64,000 nucleotides of DNA from Hallerella sp963652365 (GTDB lineage: Bacteria; Fibrobacterota; Fibrobacteria; Fibrobacterales; Fibrobacteraceae): assembly GCA_963652365.1 (NCBI GenBank), contig CAVJTH010000008.1:26784-90783 (forward strand), in the 5' to 3' direction. The translations under genes and the position numbers were made by a program. Below are positions 48,091 to 56,631 of the stretch, piece by piece. The notes under the pieces were generated by a model. It did no database searches. It saw nothing but the letters and a program-made list of their open reading frames with translations, and was not told the DNA's origin. Within the stretch, counting starts at the first letter, position 1. The number at the start of each line of letters is the position of its first letter.

Positions 48091-49071
48091 CTATAAGTTT
48101 TGTTGTTCTTTAGTAGCCTGAACTTGGCTCAAGAATTTATCTCGTGCTAAGTCTGCAAAATCTATTGTTACGAATGGATAAATGCACTCCTTTGGAGCAA
48201 ATTTCCCCGTATTTGAAATGTTTAAGCTATCTAAAACTGCTCCCAAAAAATTGCTTTTGAGTGCGTAGGTTTTGTCTGAGTCCTCTTTTTCTGAGGGTAA
48301 GATTAAGCCAATGATCTTTCCTTCTTTGATAACGCCGCCTCCTACATTTCCGAATTGGAATGGTGCATTGATTTTATATCTTTTTATATCTTCATTTTCT
48401 TTATTTTGGAAAATAAAACATTTGGTAACTTTTTGTTCATTGATTTGAGGAAATCCGCAAATGGCAACTTCTGTATCGGGGACGTAGATATTTCTATCAA
48501 TAGTGCAACTTTTAAGTTCTATCGAGGATTTTAGAATGGCCAAATCCAATTCGTAATCTCTATAGATTAATTCTAAAGTGTCGCCATCTAATGTGAGGAT
48601 ACAGCGGCTATTTATTAAACTTAGGCTTGTAACAAGCGTATTGGAGTTTATTGCGATGGCACTGCCTTTTCTTGAACGAGATGGTACGAGTTTTCCGGTG
48701 AAATCAAATAATATTTGCCAATGGTTTATTCTTAATTTTGCGCAATCTTTACAAAGCGTGACATTGGCTAAAGAATTATCTTGCGTATAGCAGATATAGT
48801 ATCTTACTGGGTTATTTTGGGAGTCCGTATCGTTAAAGGAATCTTTTATGCGAAGAACAAGGGGGTCGGATGGTTCTACGTTACATTTGTTATCTGCCAC
48901 AGGATGGAATCGAAGCGTATTGTGTGAAACAGAGATGGTTAGTGTTCCGAAAATGTTGTTACATGTACTGTCTGTAAAGTCTTTATCTCGACCAGAGTAG
49001 TACGATTCAATGATATTTGTAAAGTAGTAGATTTCTTCTCTATCTTTCTTTTTGAAAATATTCCACTTCAT
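48091..49071 (-). CDS. Trypsin-fold protein lacking catalytic His and Ser
   Basis: A 326-residue paralogue of the next gene upstream. The chymotrypsin-like second half is recognisable (GSAIAINSNTLVTS, DYELDLAILKSS, FGNVGGGVIKEGKIIGLIL), but the His position reads LSLIN, the Ser position reads GNVGGG, and only the Asp in LDLAILK remains. It should therefore be inactive as a protease. No signal peptide; the first 100 residues are a beta-rich domain shared with the paralogue (YYFTNIIESYYSGRD). A+T-rich relative to neighbours. AAGGAG precedes the ATG at 49071; upstream open frame is a shadow of the paralogue. Confidence 0.7.
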   Translation of the reverse strand: MKWNIFKKKDREEIYYFTNIIESYYSGRDKDFTDSTCNNIFGTLTISVSHNTLRFHPVADNKCNVEPSDPLVLRIKDSFNDTDSQNNPVRYYICYTQDNSLANVTLCKDCAKLRINHWQILFDFTGKLVPSRSRKGSAIAINSNTLVTSLSLINSRCILTLDGDTLELIYRDYELDLAILKSSIELKSCTIDRNIYVPDTEVAICGFPQINEQKVTKCFIFQNKENEDIKRYKINAPFQFGNVGGGVIKEGKIIGLILPSEKEDSDKTYALKSNFLGAVLDSLNISNTGKFAPKECIYPFVTIDFADLARDKFLSQVQATKEQQNL

Positions 49072-49082
49072 CTTCTTTCTCC

Positions 49083-50057
49083 TTACCAGCGATGGTTCTC
49101 GTCGAGCGATATGATGGCGTACGTGCTGTCCATTGGGTGACGCGTTCCCGTATTGGGAATGCCGAGGGAATCGAGGAGCGCTCCCAGCAAACAGCTTTTG
49201 GTTGCCGCTCCTACGTTCGGGCAATTTGGCGGGACGGACGAGACGATGCCGATGACCTTGCCGTCCCTGACGATCGGGCCTCCGGAATTTCCGTTCTGGA
49301 GCGCCATGTCGAGCTGGTAACTTTTCGGTTCGCCTTCGAAACCTTTTCGGGACGAAATAATTCCCTTGGCTGCTTTTACGCTGCGTCCTTTGGGATCCGG
49401 AAATCCGTAGGCGAGGACTTCTTCGCCGATATCGTAAGCCTTTCTGTCGAGGGCGCACGCCTTGAGGTTTTGCCGGGACTTATAAATGGCAAGTTCCAAA
49501 TGAAAATCGATATAGATAGGCTCTAACCGGGTGAGGCTGAAATCGTCTCTCGATGCGTAGAGAAAGCGGTTTCCGTTTACAATGTGCGTACTTGTGACAA
49601 TCGTGTTCGGATTGATGGCAAAGCCGCTTCCTATCCTGGTCCTGTCGATTGCGTACAATCCGTTAAAGTCGAGGAACAGCTTGATGTTGAATTCCTTGAT
49701 AAGGATTGCATAGTTTTTGCAGATTTGAAAGATGAATCTCTGGGGATATTCGATGTCCCAGATTCCGATATAGGATTTTACCAGGTTGTTTTCTGCGTCT
49801 CTACAGCTCCATGAATCCGTCAAGCGGAGAGGGGGTATTTCATCCGGTTTTTCTTCTTTATCGTATCGAACTTCGAGCTTGAGCGTGTTGTTCGAAATGG
49901 AAACGACCAGTTTTCCCGTCATATTGTAAAATTCTTGATTCGTATAAGTTTGTTCCCTTCCGGAATAGTAATACTGGAAAGAATCGCTGAAGTAATATGT
50001 CTGTTCCCCTTCCGTTGGAAAAGGGAATTCTTGCGATGTGTTTTCTTGGTCTTTCAT
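49083..50057 (-). CDS. Cytoplasmic trypsin-like serine peptidase
   Basis: A 324-residue protein without signal peptide. The N-terminal domain (residues 1-110, EQTYYFSDSFQYYYSGRE) is unassigned. The C-terminal half is a HtrA/trypsin-like fold with GSGFAINPNTIVTSTHIVNG (catalytic His), FHLELAIYKS (Glu where Asp is usual) and LQNGNSGGPIVRDGKVIGIV (catalytic Ser). It may be active, though a Glu in the triad is uncommon. The inactive paralogue lies 11 bp downstream, so the pair is probably co-expressed. Cytoplasmic trypsin-like proteins occur in conflict systems, but no partner of a known system is seen. Confidence 0.75.
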   Translation of the reverse strand: MKDQENTSQEFPFPTEGEQTYYFSDSFQYYYSGREQTYTNQEFYNMTGKLVVSISNNTLKLEVRYDKEEKPDEIPPLRLTDSWSCRDAENNLVKSYIGIWDIEYPQRFIFQICKNYAILIKEFNIKLFLDFNGLYAIDRTRIGSGFAINPNTIVTSTHIVNGNRFLYASRDDFSLTRLEPIYIDFHLELAIYKSRQNLKACALDRKAYDIGEEVLAYGFPDPKGRSVKAAKGIISSRKGFEGEPKSYQLDMALQNGNSGGPIVRDGKVIGIVSSVPPNCPNVGAATKSCLLGALLDSLGIPNTGTRHPMDSTYAIISLDENHRW

Positions 50058-50130
50058 TTTTTCTGCCTTTTGCTGTTGCGCGTTAAAATTCTCGTACCGT
50101 TTTTAAGATAGTGAGGACTGGAATTTGGAA

Positions 50131-50156
50131 GGTCGCCTGCCAGGCGACATTTTTTC
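50131..50156 (+). terminator. Hairpin with T-run upstream of rsgA
   Basis: GTCGCC (50132-50137) and GGCGAC (50143-50148), extendable toward the loop, are followed by ATTTTTT. No plus-strand gene ends here, so it may be a leader attenuator for rsgA or a terminator of an unannotated transcript. Confidence 0.4.
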
Positions 50157-50203
50157 TCGTGTCTGTTTTCTACTTTTAATTCCTAAATTCTAAATTGGTG
50201 ACG

Positions 50204-51319
50204 ATGGATAACGAACTGGAAAGTGGCGAACAGGAAGAACGCTCGGCGCGGCAGTTTCGGCGTGACGCTCGGGCGAGGCGCGTAAACACGATGGAAATGT
50301 GGAAGCGCGGCACCTTGGACGACCGCCCTGTCAGGGAACGCTGGAGCAGGGAATTCAAGAAGCCGAAAGTCAAGAAGATCAAGGACCCGTCCGAAAAGTT
50401 CGATGCGGACGATTCGGTGGAAGGGCTTGTGCTCGGCGTGCACCGCAGAACGTGCGTCGTGCAAATTTCTCCGGGAAAGGTTGTCGATGCGACTTACCGG
50501 GCCGCGGTCGTCTGCGAACTGAAGGAGTTTCCCGTTGTCGGGGATTCCGTTGTCGTCGCTCGCGCGAAGGATGCGGAAGAGAACGCTCCCTATTCGCTAT
50601 TGAAGGTTCTTCCGAGAAAGTCGGCGCTTGTGCGTCCGGGACCGAAGGACAAGTCGAGGCGCGAACTCGTGCTCGCGGCGAACATCGACCAGGTCGTCGT
50701 CGTGTCGAGCGTGGCGGAACCTCCCTTCAACTACGGCTTTGCGGACCGCTTTTTGCTTGCCGCGGATCTTTGCCGCTTGCCGCTCGTCATGGTGCTGAAC
50801 AAGACGGATCTTGTGACTGCGATTCCGGAACGGGTCAGGGATTTCGCTTCGCTTGTGGATAAATTGATCTGCGTCAGCTGCAAGTCCGGCGAAGGACTCG
50901 ATGAGCTTCGGGATGTTCTCGGGGATAGGACTTCCGTACTTTCGGGAAAGAGCGGTGTCGGAAAGTCGAGCCTTGTCAATGCGCTGGTTCCGGAGGCGGA
51001 ACTGGATGTCGGATCCGTCCGCGAACTTGACGGAAAGGGGCGGCACACGACGACGTCTTCGAGCCTGTTTACGCTTCCGTTCGGCGGAAGGATTATCGAT
51101 ACGCCGGGGATTCGCGAGCTGGGAATTCTGGATATCGATCCGCATGAACTGGCGAGAAGCTTTCCCGGATTCTTCGCGGACGACCTTTTTACGTGCAAGT
51201 ACAACGACTGCATGCACATCAACGAACCGGGCTGCGACGTGATTTCCCGGGTCGAGTCCGGCGAGATTCCGCGGGCGAGATACGAAAGCTACCTGCGAAT
51301 CTTGAATTCCGGAAAGTAG
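50204..51319 (+). CDS. rsgA: Ribosome small-subunit-dependent GTPase RsgA
   Basis: A 371-residue circularly permuted GTPase: OB domain (about residues 70-140), then the permuted motifs MVLNKTDL (G4), VSCKSGEGLDEL (G5), SGKSGVGKSSLVNAL (G1), GRHTTTSS (G2) and DTPGIRELG (G3). A C-terminal zinc site follows (CKYNDCMHINEPGCDV). It helps late 30S maturation. A basic, charged N-terminal extension of about 60 residues is longer than in E. coli. GTG and TTG codons lie just upstream, but the ATG at 50204 is the simplest start. Confidence 0.95.
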   Translation: MDNELESGEQEERSARQFRRDARARRVNTMEMWKRGTLDDRPVRERWSREFKKPKVKKIKDPSEKFDADDSVEGLVLGVHRRTCVVQISPGKVVDATYRAAVVCELKEFPVVGDSVVVARAKDAEENAPYSLLKVLPRKSALVRPGPKDKSRRELVLAANIDQVVVVSSVAEPPFNYGFADRFLLAADLCRLPLVMVLNKTDLVTAIPERVRDFASLVDKLICVSCKSGEGLDELRDVLGDRTSVLSGKSGVGKSSLVNALVPEAELDVGSVRELDGKGRHTTTSSSLFTLPFGGRIIDTPGIRELGILDIDPHELARSFPGFFADDLFTCKYNDCMHINEPGCDVISRVESGEIPRARYESYLRILNSGK

Positions 51320-51946
51320 TCAGAACGAAACGTTTCCCCAGTGGCGGGAAATTCCCAATTGGATCTTAAACGTTCGCAAGCGGGCACCTTCCGAAGGGGA
51401 ATCGATCGTTTTGAAAACCGGGACCTCGAACCGGACATTAGACGCGAACCGGCATGGCAATCGGACTCCCGCTTCGAGAACGATTGCCGCATTGAATTTT
51501 TGCCTCCCGGAAATGTCGCTCCAGCCTTCAAAAACTTTTTTCCGCTTGGATAGAAGGTTGAAACTCGGAGCGATTCCGCCGCTTGCAAAGAACCTCTTGC
51601 CGAATTTTGCCCGAAACAAGATGGGAACATTTAGGTCGAGGATGGAAGCGATATCGTTTTTTTCGAAGGTTTCATTGCCAGAGGTCATTTTGGTCTTGGA
51701 GCGAAAATCCAGATAATCCAAATCCAGTCCGGCAAGAAGTGAAAATCTTTCCGAAACGGGAAAATCTAATGCGGCGCACGCGGAAACGTTCCATCCGAAG
51801 CTTGACGGCAAAGCCGTTTCCGGATTTTTTCCGGCAAGGATTCCGCTTCCTACTCCGAGGGCCGTTTCTATGCTGGCCAGATCTTTCGCATGAATGCAGC
51901 CGACAAAAACGATTCCGATAAAAAGTACTTTGCTGAAAAAATGCAT
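51320..51946 (-). CDS. Outer-membrane beta-barrel protein (PorT-like)
   Basis: A 208-residue protein with a signal peptide (VLFIGIVFVGCIHA) and eight or so amphipathic strands (LLAGLDLDYLDFRSK, VPILFRAKFGKRFFASGGIA), typical of small outer-membrane barrels of the PorT/OmpX-like type. Function unknown. It is convergent with rsgA: the two stop codons are adjacent with no room for a terminator between them. Confidence 0.6.
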   Translation of the reverse strand: MHFFSKVLFIGIVFVGCIHAKDLASIETALGVGSGILAGKNPETALPSSFGWNVSACAALDFPVSERFSLLAGLDLDYLDFRSKTKMTSGNETFEKNDIASILDLNVPILFRAKFGKRFFASGGIAPSFNLLSKRKKVFEGWSDISGRQKFNAAIVLEAGVRLPCRFASNVRFEVPVFKTIDSPSEGARLRTFKIQLGISRHWGNVSF

Positions 51947-52184
51947 TCTAACGATTTCCTTGGACTAGAACCTGTTTCCCGTTAAAGTTTTGAAAAGTTG
52001 TTCTTTTCATGATGCGGTCTTGTTGAACTTTATCAAAACGATAACCTTTCTTGTGTAAAATAAGTTTTTTTGAAATAAAACGTGATTCTTTTAGTAAAAC
52101 AGAGTCTTTCTCCTTTTGTAAACAAAAAAACTGTCGGAAAATTCCTTGAAAACTAGGAAGGTTTTTTCCTAAATTGACCGCCGT

Positions 52185-52232
52185 AACGCGCAGTGTAACA
52201 TCGTAAGACCAGTTGCAGTGCGCGTTTTTTTG
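52185..52232 (+). terminator. Attenuator-like hairpin in the leader of the drug exporter gene
   Basis: AACGCGCAGTGTAAC (52185-52199) can pair with GTTGCAGTGCGCGTT (52212-52226) over 15 positions with two mismatches, followed by seven T (52225-52231) and then the ribosome-binding site and ATG at 52251. No plus-strand gene lies upstream, so this looks like a terminator in the mRNA leader. The remaining part of the 304-bp gap (51947-52184) shows no gene beyond a five-codon frame MMRSC near 52010 that could act in such control. Confidence 0.6.
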
Positions 52233-52250
52233 TTTTAAAGAGGTAAAAAA

Positions 52251-53411
52251 ATGAACAGACATCTTTTTCTGCTGCTTCTCATCGGGTTCCTGTCGGCGTT
52301 TCCGCCGTTCGTGACGGACCTTTACTTGCCGGCGTTGCCATCGCTTGCGGATTTCTTTAAGACGACGCCTTCGCTTGTGCAGATGAGCCTTACGATGAGC
52401 ATGCTCGGGCTTGCGCTCGGACAGCTCTTTGTCGGGCCGCTGAGCGACAAGTATGGACGAAAGCGGCTTCTGCTTCTTTCCCTTGTCGCGTTTGTCGTTT
52501 CGACCGTCCTGTGCGTTCTTTCGCCGAACGTTCTCCTGTTCGATGCGTTTCGCCTGTTGCAGGGAATGGCCGCTTCGGGGGGGATCGTTATCGCCCGGGC
52601 GATGGCGACGGACAAGTGCCGCGGAAAGGTCCTGACGAAATTTCTCGCCGTCGTGAGCGCGATCAACGGGGTTGCCCCGGTGACGGCGCCTGTTGTCGGC
52701 GGGATTCTTCTCGGCTTTGTGGATTGGCGGGGGACTTTCGCCGTGCTGCTCGTTTACGGCTTTGCGCTGCTTTTCGGTTCGGCGCGGGTTTCGGAAACGC
52801 TCCCCGAAAGCCGTCGCAGCCAAGCTCCGCTGCTTTCTACGTTCAGGTCGTATGGAAGCGTCCTGAAGAATCCTTCGTATCGGCTGTATCTTTTGCTGTA
52901 TGCGGTTTCCTCGTGGGTCCTTTTCGCCTACATATCGGCTTCGCCCTTTGTCTTGCAGCGTGGCTACGGGCTTTCTCCGATGGCGTTCAGCTTCTGCTTT
53001 GCCGTGAACGCGATCGCGATCGGTGTTGGGTGCGCTGTCGCCGGAAAGGGCGGTGAACGGAAGATGATTCTCGTCGGCGGGACTTCGCTGTGCGTGTTTG
53101 CGCTGTTGACCGCCTTGGCGCTGCATTTTCACGCGCCGCTTCTTGCGGTAGAGTCTTGCCTTGTCTGTCTTCTGTTCTCGTTTGGGCTCTTGCAGCCGCC
53201 ATCGACTTCGCTCGCGCTCAATTCCGAACGAAAGAACGCTGGAACCGCCTCCGCGCTTCTCGGGGCTTCGGGATTCCTGATGGGCGGAGTGGTGACGCCG
53301 CTTGTCGGTCTCGGCGACATTTTTCGTTCTCTCGGGATTGCGCTCTCGGCGGGAGGAATCCTTGCGTTCTTGATCGGCCTGCTTGTCTGTCGGCGTCTCG
53401 CGCGCAAATAA
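52251..53411 (+). CDS. Bcr/CflA-type multidrug MFS exporter
   Basis: A 386-residue, 12-helix transporter of the DHA1 family: TDLYLPALPSLADFF at helix 1 (Bcr/CflA signature), QLFVGPLSDKYGRKRLLLLS (motif A), FRLLQGMAASGGIVIARAMA (helix 4) and APVVGGILLGFVDWRGTFAV (motif C region). It exports drugs or metabolites by proton antiport across the inner membrane. The substrate is unknown. AGAGG lies before the ATG and a terminator-like hairpin lies just upstream, suggesting control by premature termination. Confidence 0.92.
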   Translation: MNRHLFLLLLIGFLSAFPPFVTDLYLPALPSLADFFKTTPSLVQMSLTMSMLGLALGQLFVGPLSDKYGRKRLLLLSLVAFVVSTVLCVLSPNVLLFDAFRLLQGMAASGGIVIARAMATDKCRGKVLTKFLAVVSAINGVAPVTAPVVGGILLGFVDWRGTFAVLLVYGFALLFGSARVSETLPESRRSQAPLLSTFRSYGSVLKNPSYRLYLLLYAVSSWVLFAYISASPFVLQRGYGLSPMAFSFCFAVNAIAIGVGCAVAGKGGERKMILVGGTSLCVFALLTALALHFHAPLLAVESCLVCLLFSFGLLQPPSTSLALNSERKNAGTASALLGASGFLMGGVVTPLVGLGDIFRSLGIALSAGGILAFLIGLLVCRRLARK

Positions 53412-53440
53412 AAACGCCCGCTCGGAGGCAGGCGCTTTTC
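53409..53440. terminator. Probable bidirectional terminator between MFS gene and gltA
   Basis: AAAACGCC (53411-53418) and GGCG-C-TTTT (53431-53439) form an imperfect stem around a 12-base loop, A-rich on the left and T-rich on the right. Confidence 0.55.
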
Positions 53441-53451
53441 GAAACTTTCCG

Positions 53452-54741
53452 TTAGCGGTTGTCTATCGGAAGCCACGGGCGCGCTTCGTAACCCGTATAG
53501 ATTTGCCGCGGACGGTTGATCTTGGACAGCGGATCGTCGTGCATCTCCTTCCAGTGGGCGATCCATCCGGGGAGACGTCCGATGGCGAACATGACGGTGA
53601 GCATGTTCGTGGGAATCCCCATCGCGTGATAGAGAATGCCCGAGTAGAAATCGACGTTCGGGTAGAGCTTCCGTTCGATGAAGTATTCGTCCTTGAGAGC
53701 GGCTTCTTCGAGCTCGGAGGCGATGTCGAGGAGCGGGTCCGCGATGCGTTCCCGGTCGAAGATCGTGTGGACGAGTCCCTTCAGGACCTTGGCTCTCGGA
53801 TCGTAATTCTTATAGACGCGGTGGCCGAATCCGTAGAGCTTGAACGGGTCCTGCCTGTCCTTTGCCCGTTCGATGACCTGCTTGACGGTGAGCCCGCTCT
53901 GGTGGATTTTCATGAGCGTTTCGAGGGCCGCCTGGTTCGCTCCGCCGTGGAGAGGTCCCCACAGGGCGCAGATGCCCGCGCAGACGCTCGCATACAGGCT
54001 GGCCTGGGAGCTTCCGACCATCCGGACGGTCGATGTGGAGCAGTTCTGTTCGTGGTCCGCATGGACGATGAGCAGGACGTTCAGCGCGTGGACGAACAGA
54101 GGATCGACATTGTAGGGCTTCGCCTTGCTCGAGAACATCATGTTGAGGAAGTTCGAACAGTAGCTCTTTTCCGCGTCGGGATAGACAAACGGTTCGCCGA
54201 TGCTCGCCTTGTAGGAAAACGCGGCGATGGTGCGCACCTTGGAAATGAGGCTCGCAACGGTGAGATTGAACGCGTCCTGCTTGCTTTCGTCGTCGTAGAA
54301 GCGCGGGGTGAAGAGTCCGAGCGCATTGACGACCGCGCCGAGGATTCCCATCGGGTGGGCGGACGGCGGCATTTCCCGGAAGAAGTTGAGCAGGTTTTCG
54401 TGGATGAGCGCGTTTTCGGTAAGGAGCCTGCGGAACGTGCCGAGCTGCTCGCGGGTGGGAAGTTCGCCGTAGATGAGAAGCCAGGCCGTTTCCGGGAATG
54501 TCGTGTAGGCCGCCAGGTCTTCGATGTCGTATCCGCGATACCGGAGGATTCCCTTTTCCCCGTTGACGAAGGTAATCTGGCTCTTTGTGCTGCCCGTGTT
54601 GGTGTAGCCGTAGTCGAGCGTGACAAGCCCGGATTCCTTTCGGAGCTTGGAGATGTCTATCGCTTTTTCGTTTTCCGTTCCGGTCACAACAGAAAGCGGG
54701 TAGGACTTTCCTTCGTAATTCAAGGTAGCGAGGTCGGCCAT
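53452..54741 (-). CDS. gltA: Citrate synthase
   Basis: A 429-residue type II citrate synthase (Gram-negative form): N-terminal beta domain with ITFVNGEKGILRYRGYDIEDLA, catalytic His in GPLHGGANQAALE, the signature GFGHRVYKNYDPRAKVL (second His) and the late Asp region FYSGILYHAMGIP. It condenses oxaloacetate and acetyl-CoA. Length matches E. coli GltA. The aminotransferase gene lies nine bases upstream and may be co-transcribed. Confidence 0.96.
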   Translation of the reverse strand: MADLATLNYEGKSYPLSVVTGTENEKAIDISKLRKESGLVTLDYGYTNTGSTKSQITFVNGEKGILRYRGYDIEDLAAYTTFPETAWLLIYGELPTREQLGTFRRLLTENALIHENLLNFFREMPPSAHPMGILGAVVNALGLFTPRFYDDESKQDAFNLTVASLISKVRTIAAFSYKASIGEPFVYPDAEKSYCSNFLNMMFSSKAKPYNVDPLFVHALNVLLIVHADHEQNCSTSTVRMVGSSQASLYASVCAGICALWGPLHGGANQAALETLMKIHQSGLTVKQVIERAKDRQDPFKLYGFGHRVYKNYDPRAKVLKGLVHTIFDRERIADPLLDIASELEEAALKDEYFIERKLYPNVDFYSGILYHAMGIPTNMLTVMFAIGRLPGWIAHWKEMHDDPLSKINRPRQIYTGYEARPWLPIDNR

Positions 54742-54750
54742 TGAAATCTC

Positions 54751-56055
54751 CTATGGTTGTTGGGGTGTGAGGGCGAGAACCGCCCGGTAAACGTTTTCGA
54801 AAAGCTTCGGCAGCTTGTCGGTGGGAACGGCGGAAAATGCCAGTCGCAAAAGGCCTTTCAGCATGATGGTTCCCGTGCTGTAGTTCTTGAGCAGCTCCAT
54901 GCGGACCGCTTCCGCATCGACGCCTTTCGGCCGGACGCACATGAAGTAGCCGCTGTTGAAAGGCATGGGTTCGAAGGCGTCCCTGTATTCGGGATGCTCG
55001 GCAAGCGTCTTTCGGATCGTGTCGTAGCGCTTTTTGAGCACGGTGTATTTCTGTTCCTTTTCCAGAATGTATTCCGGGCTCTTGTAGGCTTCGAGAAGAA
55101 TTTTCTGGGAAATGCTCGGTGCGTTCGAGATGTTTCCGCGGATGGCGCCCGCGGCCTTGCTTTCGAGTGCCTTGAGCTGTTCGGGGGTTGCGCCCTTGAA
55201 ACCGAACGTGATGAACCCGACGCGGAATCCCCAGACGTAGTCTTCCTTTGTCGGACCGTCGAGCTTGACGGCGAGAATGTCTTTGTGCGCATCGACCAGC
55301 TTCGCGAAGAGCGATTCCCTTGCCACGCCCTCTTCATAGACCAGTCCGAAGTAGGCATCGTCGAGCAGGACCACGATCCGGTTTCCCTTGTCTGCCGAAC
55401 GGACGAGCGCGTCGGCGATCTGTGCCGCTTCCTTTTCGGTCGCCGTGTATCCCGTCGGATTGTTCGGGAAGTTGAGAAGGACGACTTTCTTTCCCACGCC
55501 GTTCCTTTCGAGCGCCTTTTCGAGCGCGTTGACGTTAAATCCTCCATTTTCGAAGGTTTCGAACGTATCGATCCGTGCCCCGTAGGCGTTTTCGAGAGCG
55601 AGCTCGTAATTGTCCCAGTAGAGGTCCGGCATCAGGATGCTGTCGCCCTCGTCGAGAAAGAGATAGCCCGCGATGGAAATCGCATGGGTGAGCGCGGCGG
55701 AAACGACCGGGCGGGAGAAGGACTTGCCTTCGAGGCTCGGGTTCTTGCGGAGAATCTGGGCTTTCCAGGCGTCGCGCAGTTCGGGATTTCCAAAGCTCGG
55801 CGCATAGAGAAACGCGTTCTTGGGCAGGTTCAATGACTTCTGGACGCTAGGGAGGACTAACGGGGAGCCGTCGTCTTCGAGCGCCGTTCCGATGGTCGCG
55901 TTGATTTCCTTTCCCTTGGCTTCGCCGCCCTGGCCGAGGATGCCCTTGCTCGGAAAGAAAATGGCCTTGCCCTTCTGGGAAAGCATTTGAAAGATGGATG
56001 CGCCGTTTGCGGAAAGTTCGCTGTTGAGTGATTCGGCGAGAGGATTCAAAGTCAT
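54751..56055 (-). CDS. PLP-dependent class I/II aminotransferase
   Basis: A 434-residue fold-type I aminotransferase: SPLVLPSVQ region, YAPSFGNPELRDAW, NFPNNPTGYTAT (Asn binding PLP), LLDDAYFGL (Asp-Tyr) and the PLP-binding Lys in DGPTKEDYVWGFRVGF, then a C-terminal domain ending in LLRLAFSAVP. It belongs to the aspartate/alanine aminotransferase-like group, but the substrate is not determined by motifs. The start at 56055 has AAGGA upstream; an in-frame ATG at 56088 overlaps promoter-like TATATT. It precedes gltA by nine bases. Confidence 0.88.
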   Translation of the reverse strand: MTLNPLAESLNSELSANGASIFQMLSQKGKAIFFPSKGILGQGGEAKGKEINATIGTALEDDGSPLVLPSVQKSLNLPKNAFLYAPSFGNPELRDAWKAQILRKNPSLEGKSFSRPVVSAALTHAISIAGYLFLDEGDSILMPDLYWDNYELALENAYGARIDTFETFENGGFNVNALEKALERNGVGKKVVLLNFPNNPTGYTATEKEAAQIADALVRSADKGNRIVVLLDDAYFGLVYEEGVARESLFAKLVDAHKDILAVKLDGPTKEDYVWGFRVGFITFGFKGATPEQLKALESKAAGAIRGNISNAPSISQKILLEAYKSPEYILEKEQKYTVLKKRYDTIRKTLAEHPEYRDAFEPMPFNSGYFMCVRPKGVDAEAVRMELLKNYSTGTIMLKGLLRLAFSAVPTDKLPKLFENVYRAVLALTPQQP

Positions 56056-56106
56056 AGTATGTCCTTGTGGAAATATTCCAACCTGCAATATAGTAATTGT
56101 GGCCCT

Positions 56107-56631
56107 GTGTGAGTCGAGAGAAATCAGGAGTCAGGAAACAGAAGTCAGTTTAGTGTGGAGGGTTGAGAGTGGAGTTCTGTGGACGTCTAGGCTTTAAAGC
56201 AGAACTTAGAACTTAGAACTTAGATCTTAGAGCTGAGATTTGCGAACGTCTAGGCTCTAGCATGAGATGTTCGCTGAGATCTCCAAGCTCTAAGCTCTCT
56301 CCACTAATCTCTGAAAAAAGCGTGGCCATGGGGGTGGATGCAAGGAAGGGGGAGTCAGAACTTAGAGCTGAGAACTTTGTTGAGAGTTGAGTGTGAAGAG
56401 TGGAGAGTGGAGTTCTGCGAACGTTTAGGTTCTAGCGTGAAAAGTTCGCTGGGATTTCTAAGTTCTAAGCACTCTCTACTAAGCTCTGAACAAGCCCCTC
56501 GCCGGGCAGGCGCACCCTCCGCCGCCAGGCGGAAACGGGTCGCTTGGCGAAAAAGCCTTTCGACAGAAAGTAACGGCTCGCTTTGCAAAGCTAGGCTCCA
56601 AGCTCTCTCAACTAGGCTCTGAATTATCGGC
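56107..56631. repeat. Dispersed intergenic repeat, copy R2 (interrupted core)
   Basis: The 552-bp gap between the aminotransferase and gmk contains no gene. It holds the repeat family also seen at 32283-32651 and 63562-63925. Degenerate GAACTTAGA-type decamers are present (tandem at about 56212-56238), with the GCGTGGCC core start at 56320 and the CCGCC-GCCA-GGCGG hairpin near 56516. Here the core hairpin is broken: after GGATGCAAGGAAGGGGGA about 130 bp of further degenerate flank sequence replace the loop and right arm. The right end overlaps the gmk stop codon. Confidence 0.8.
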
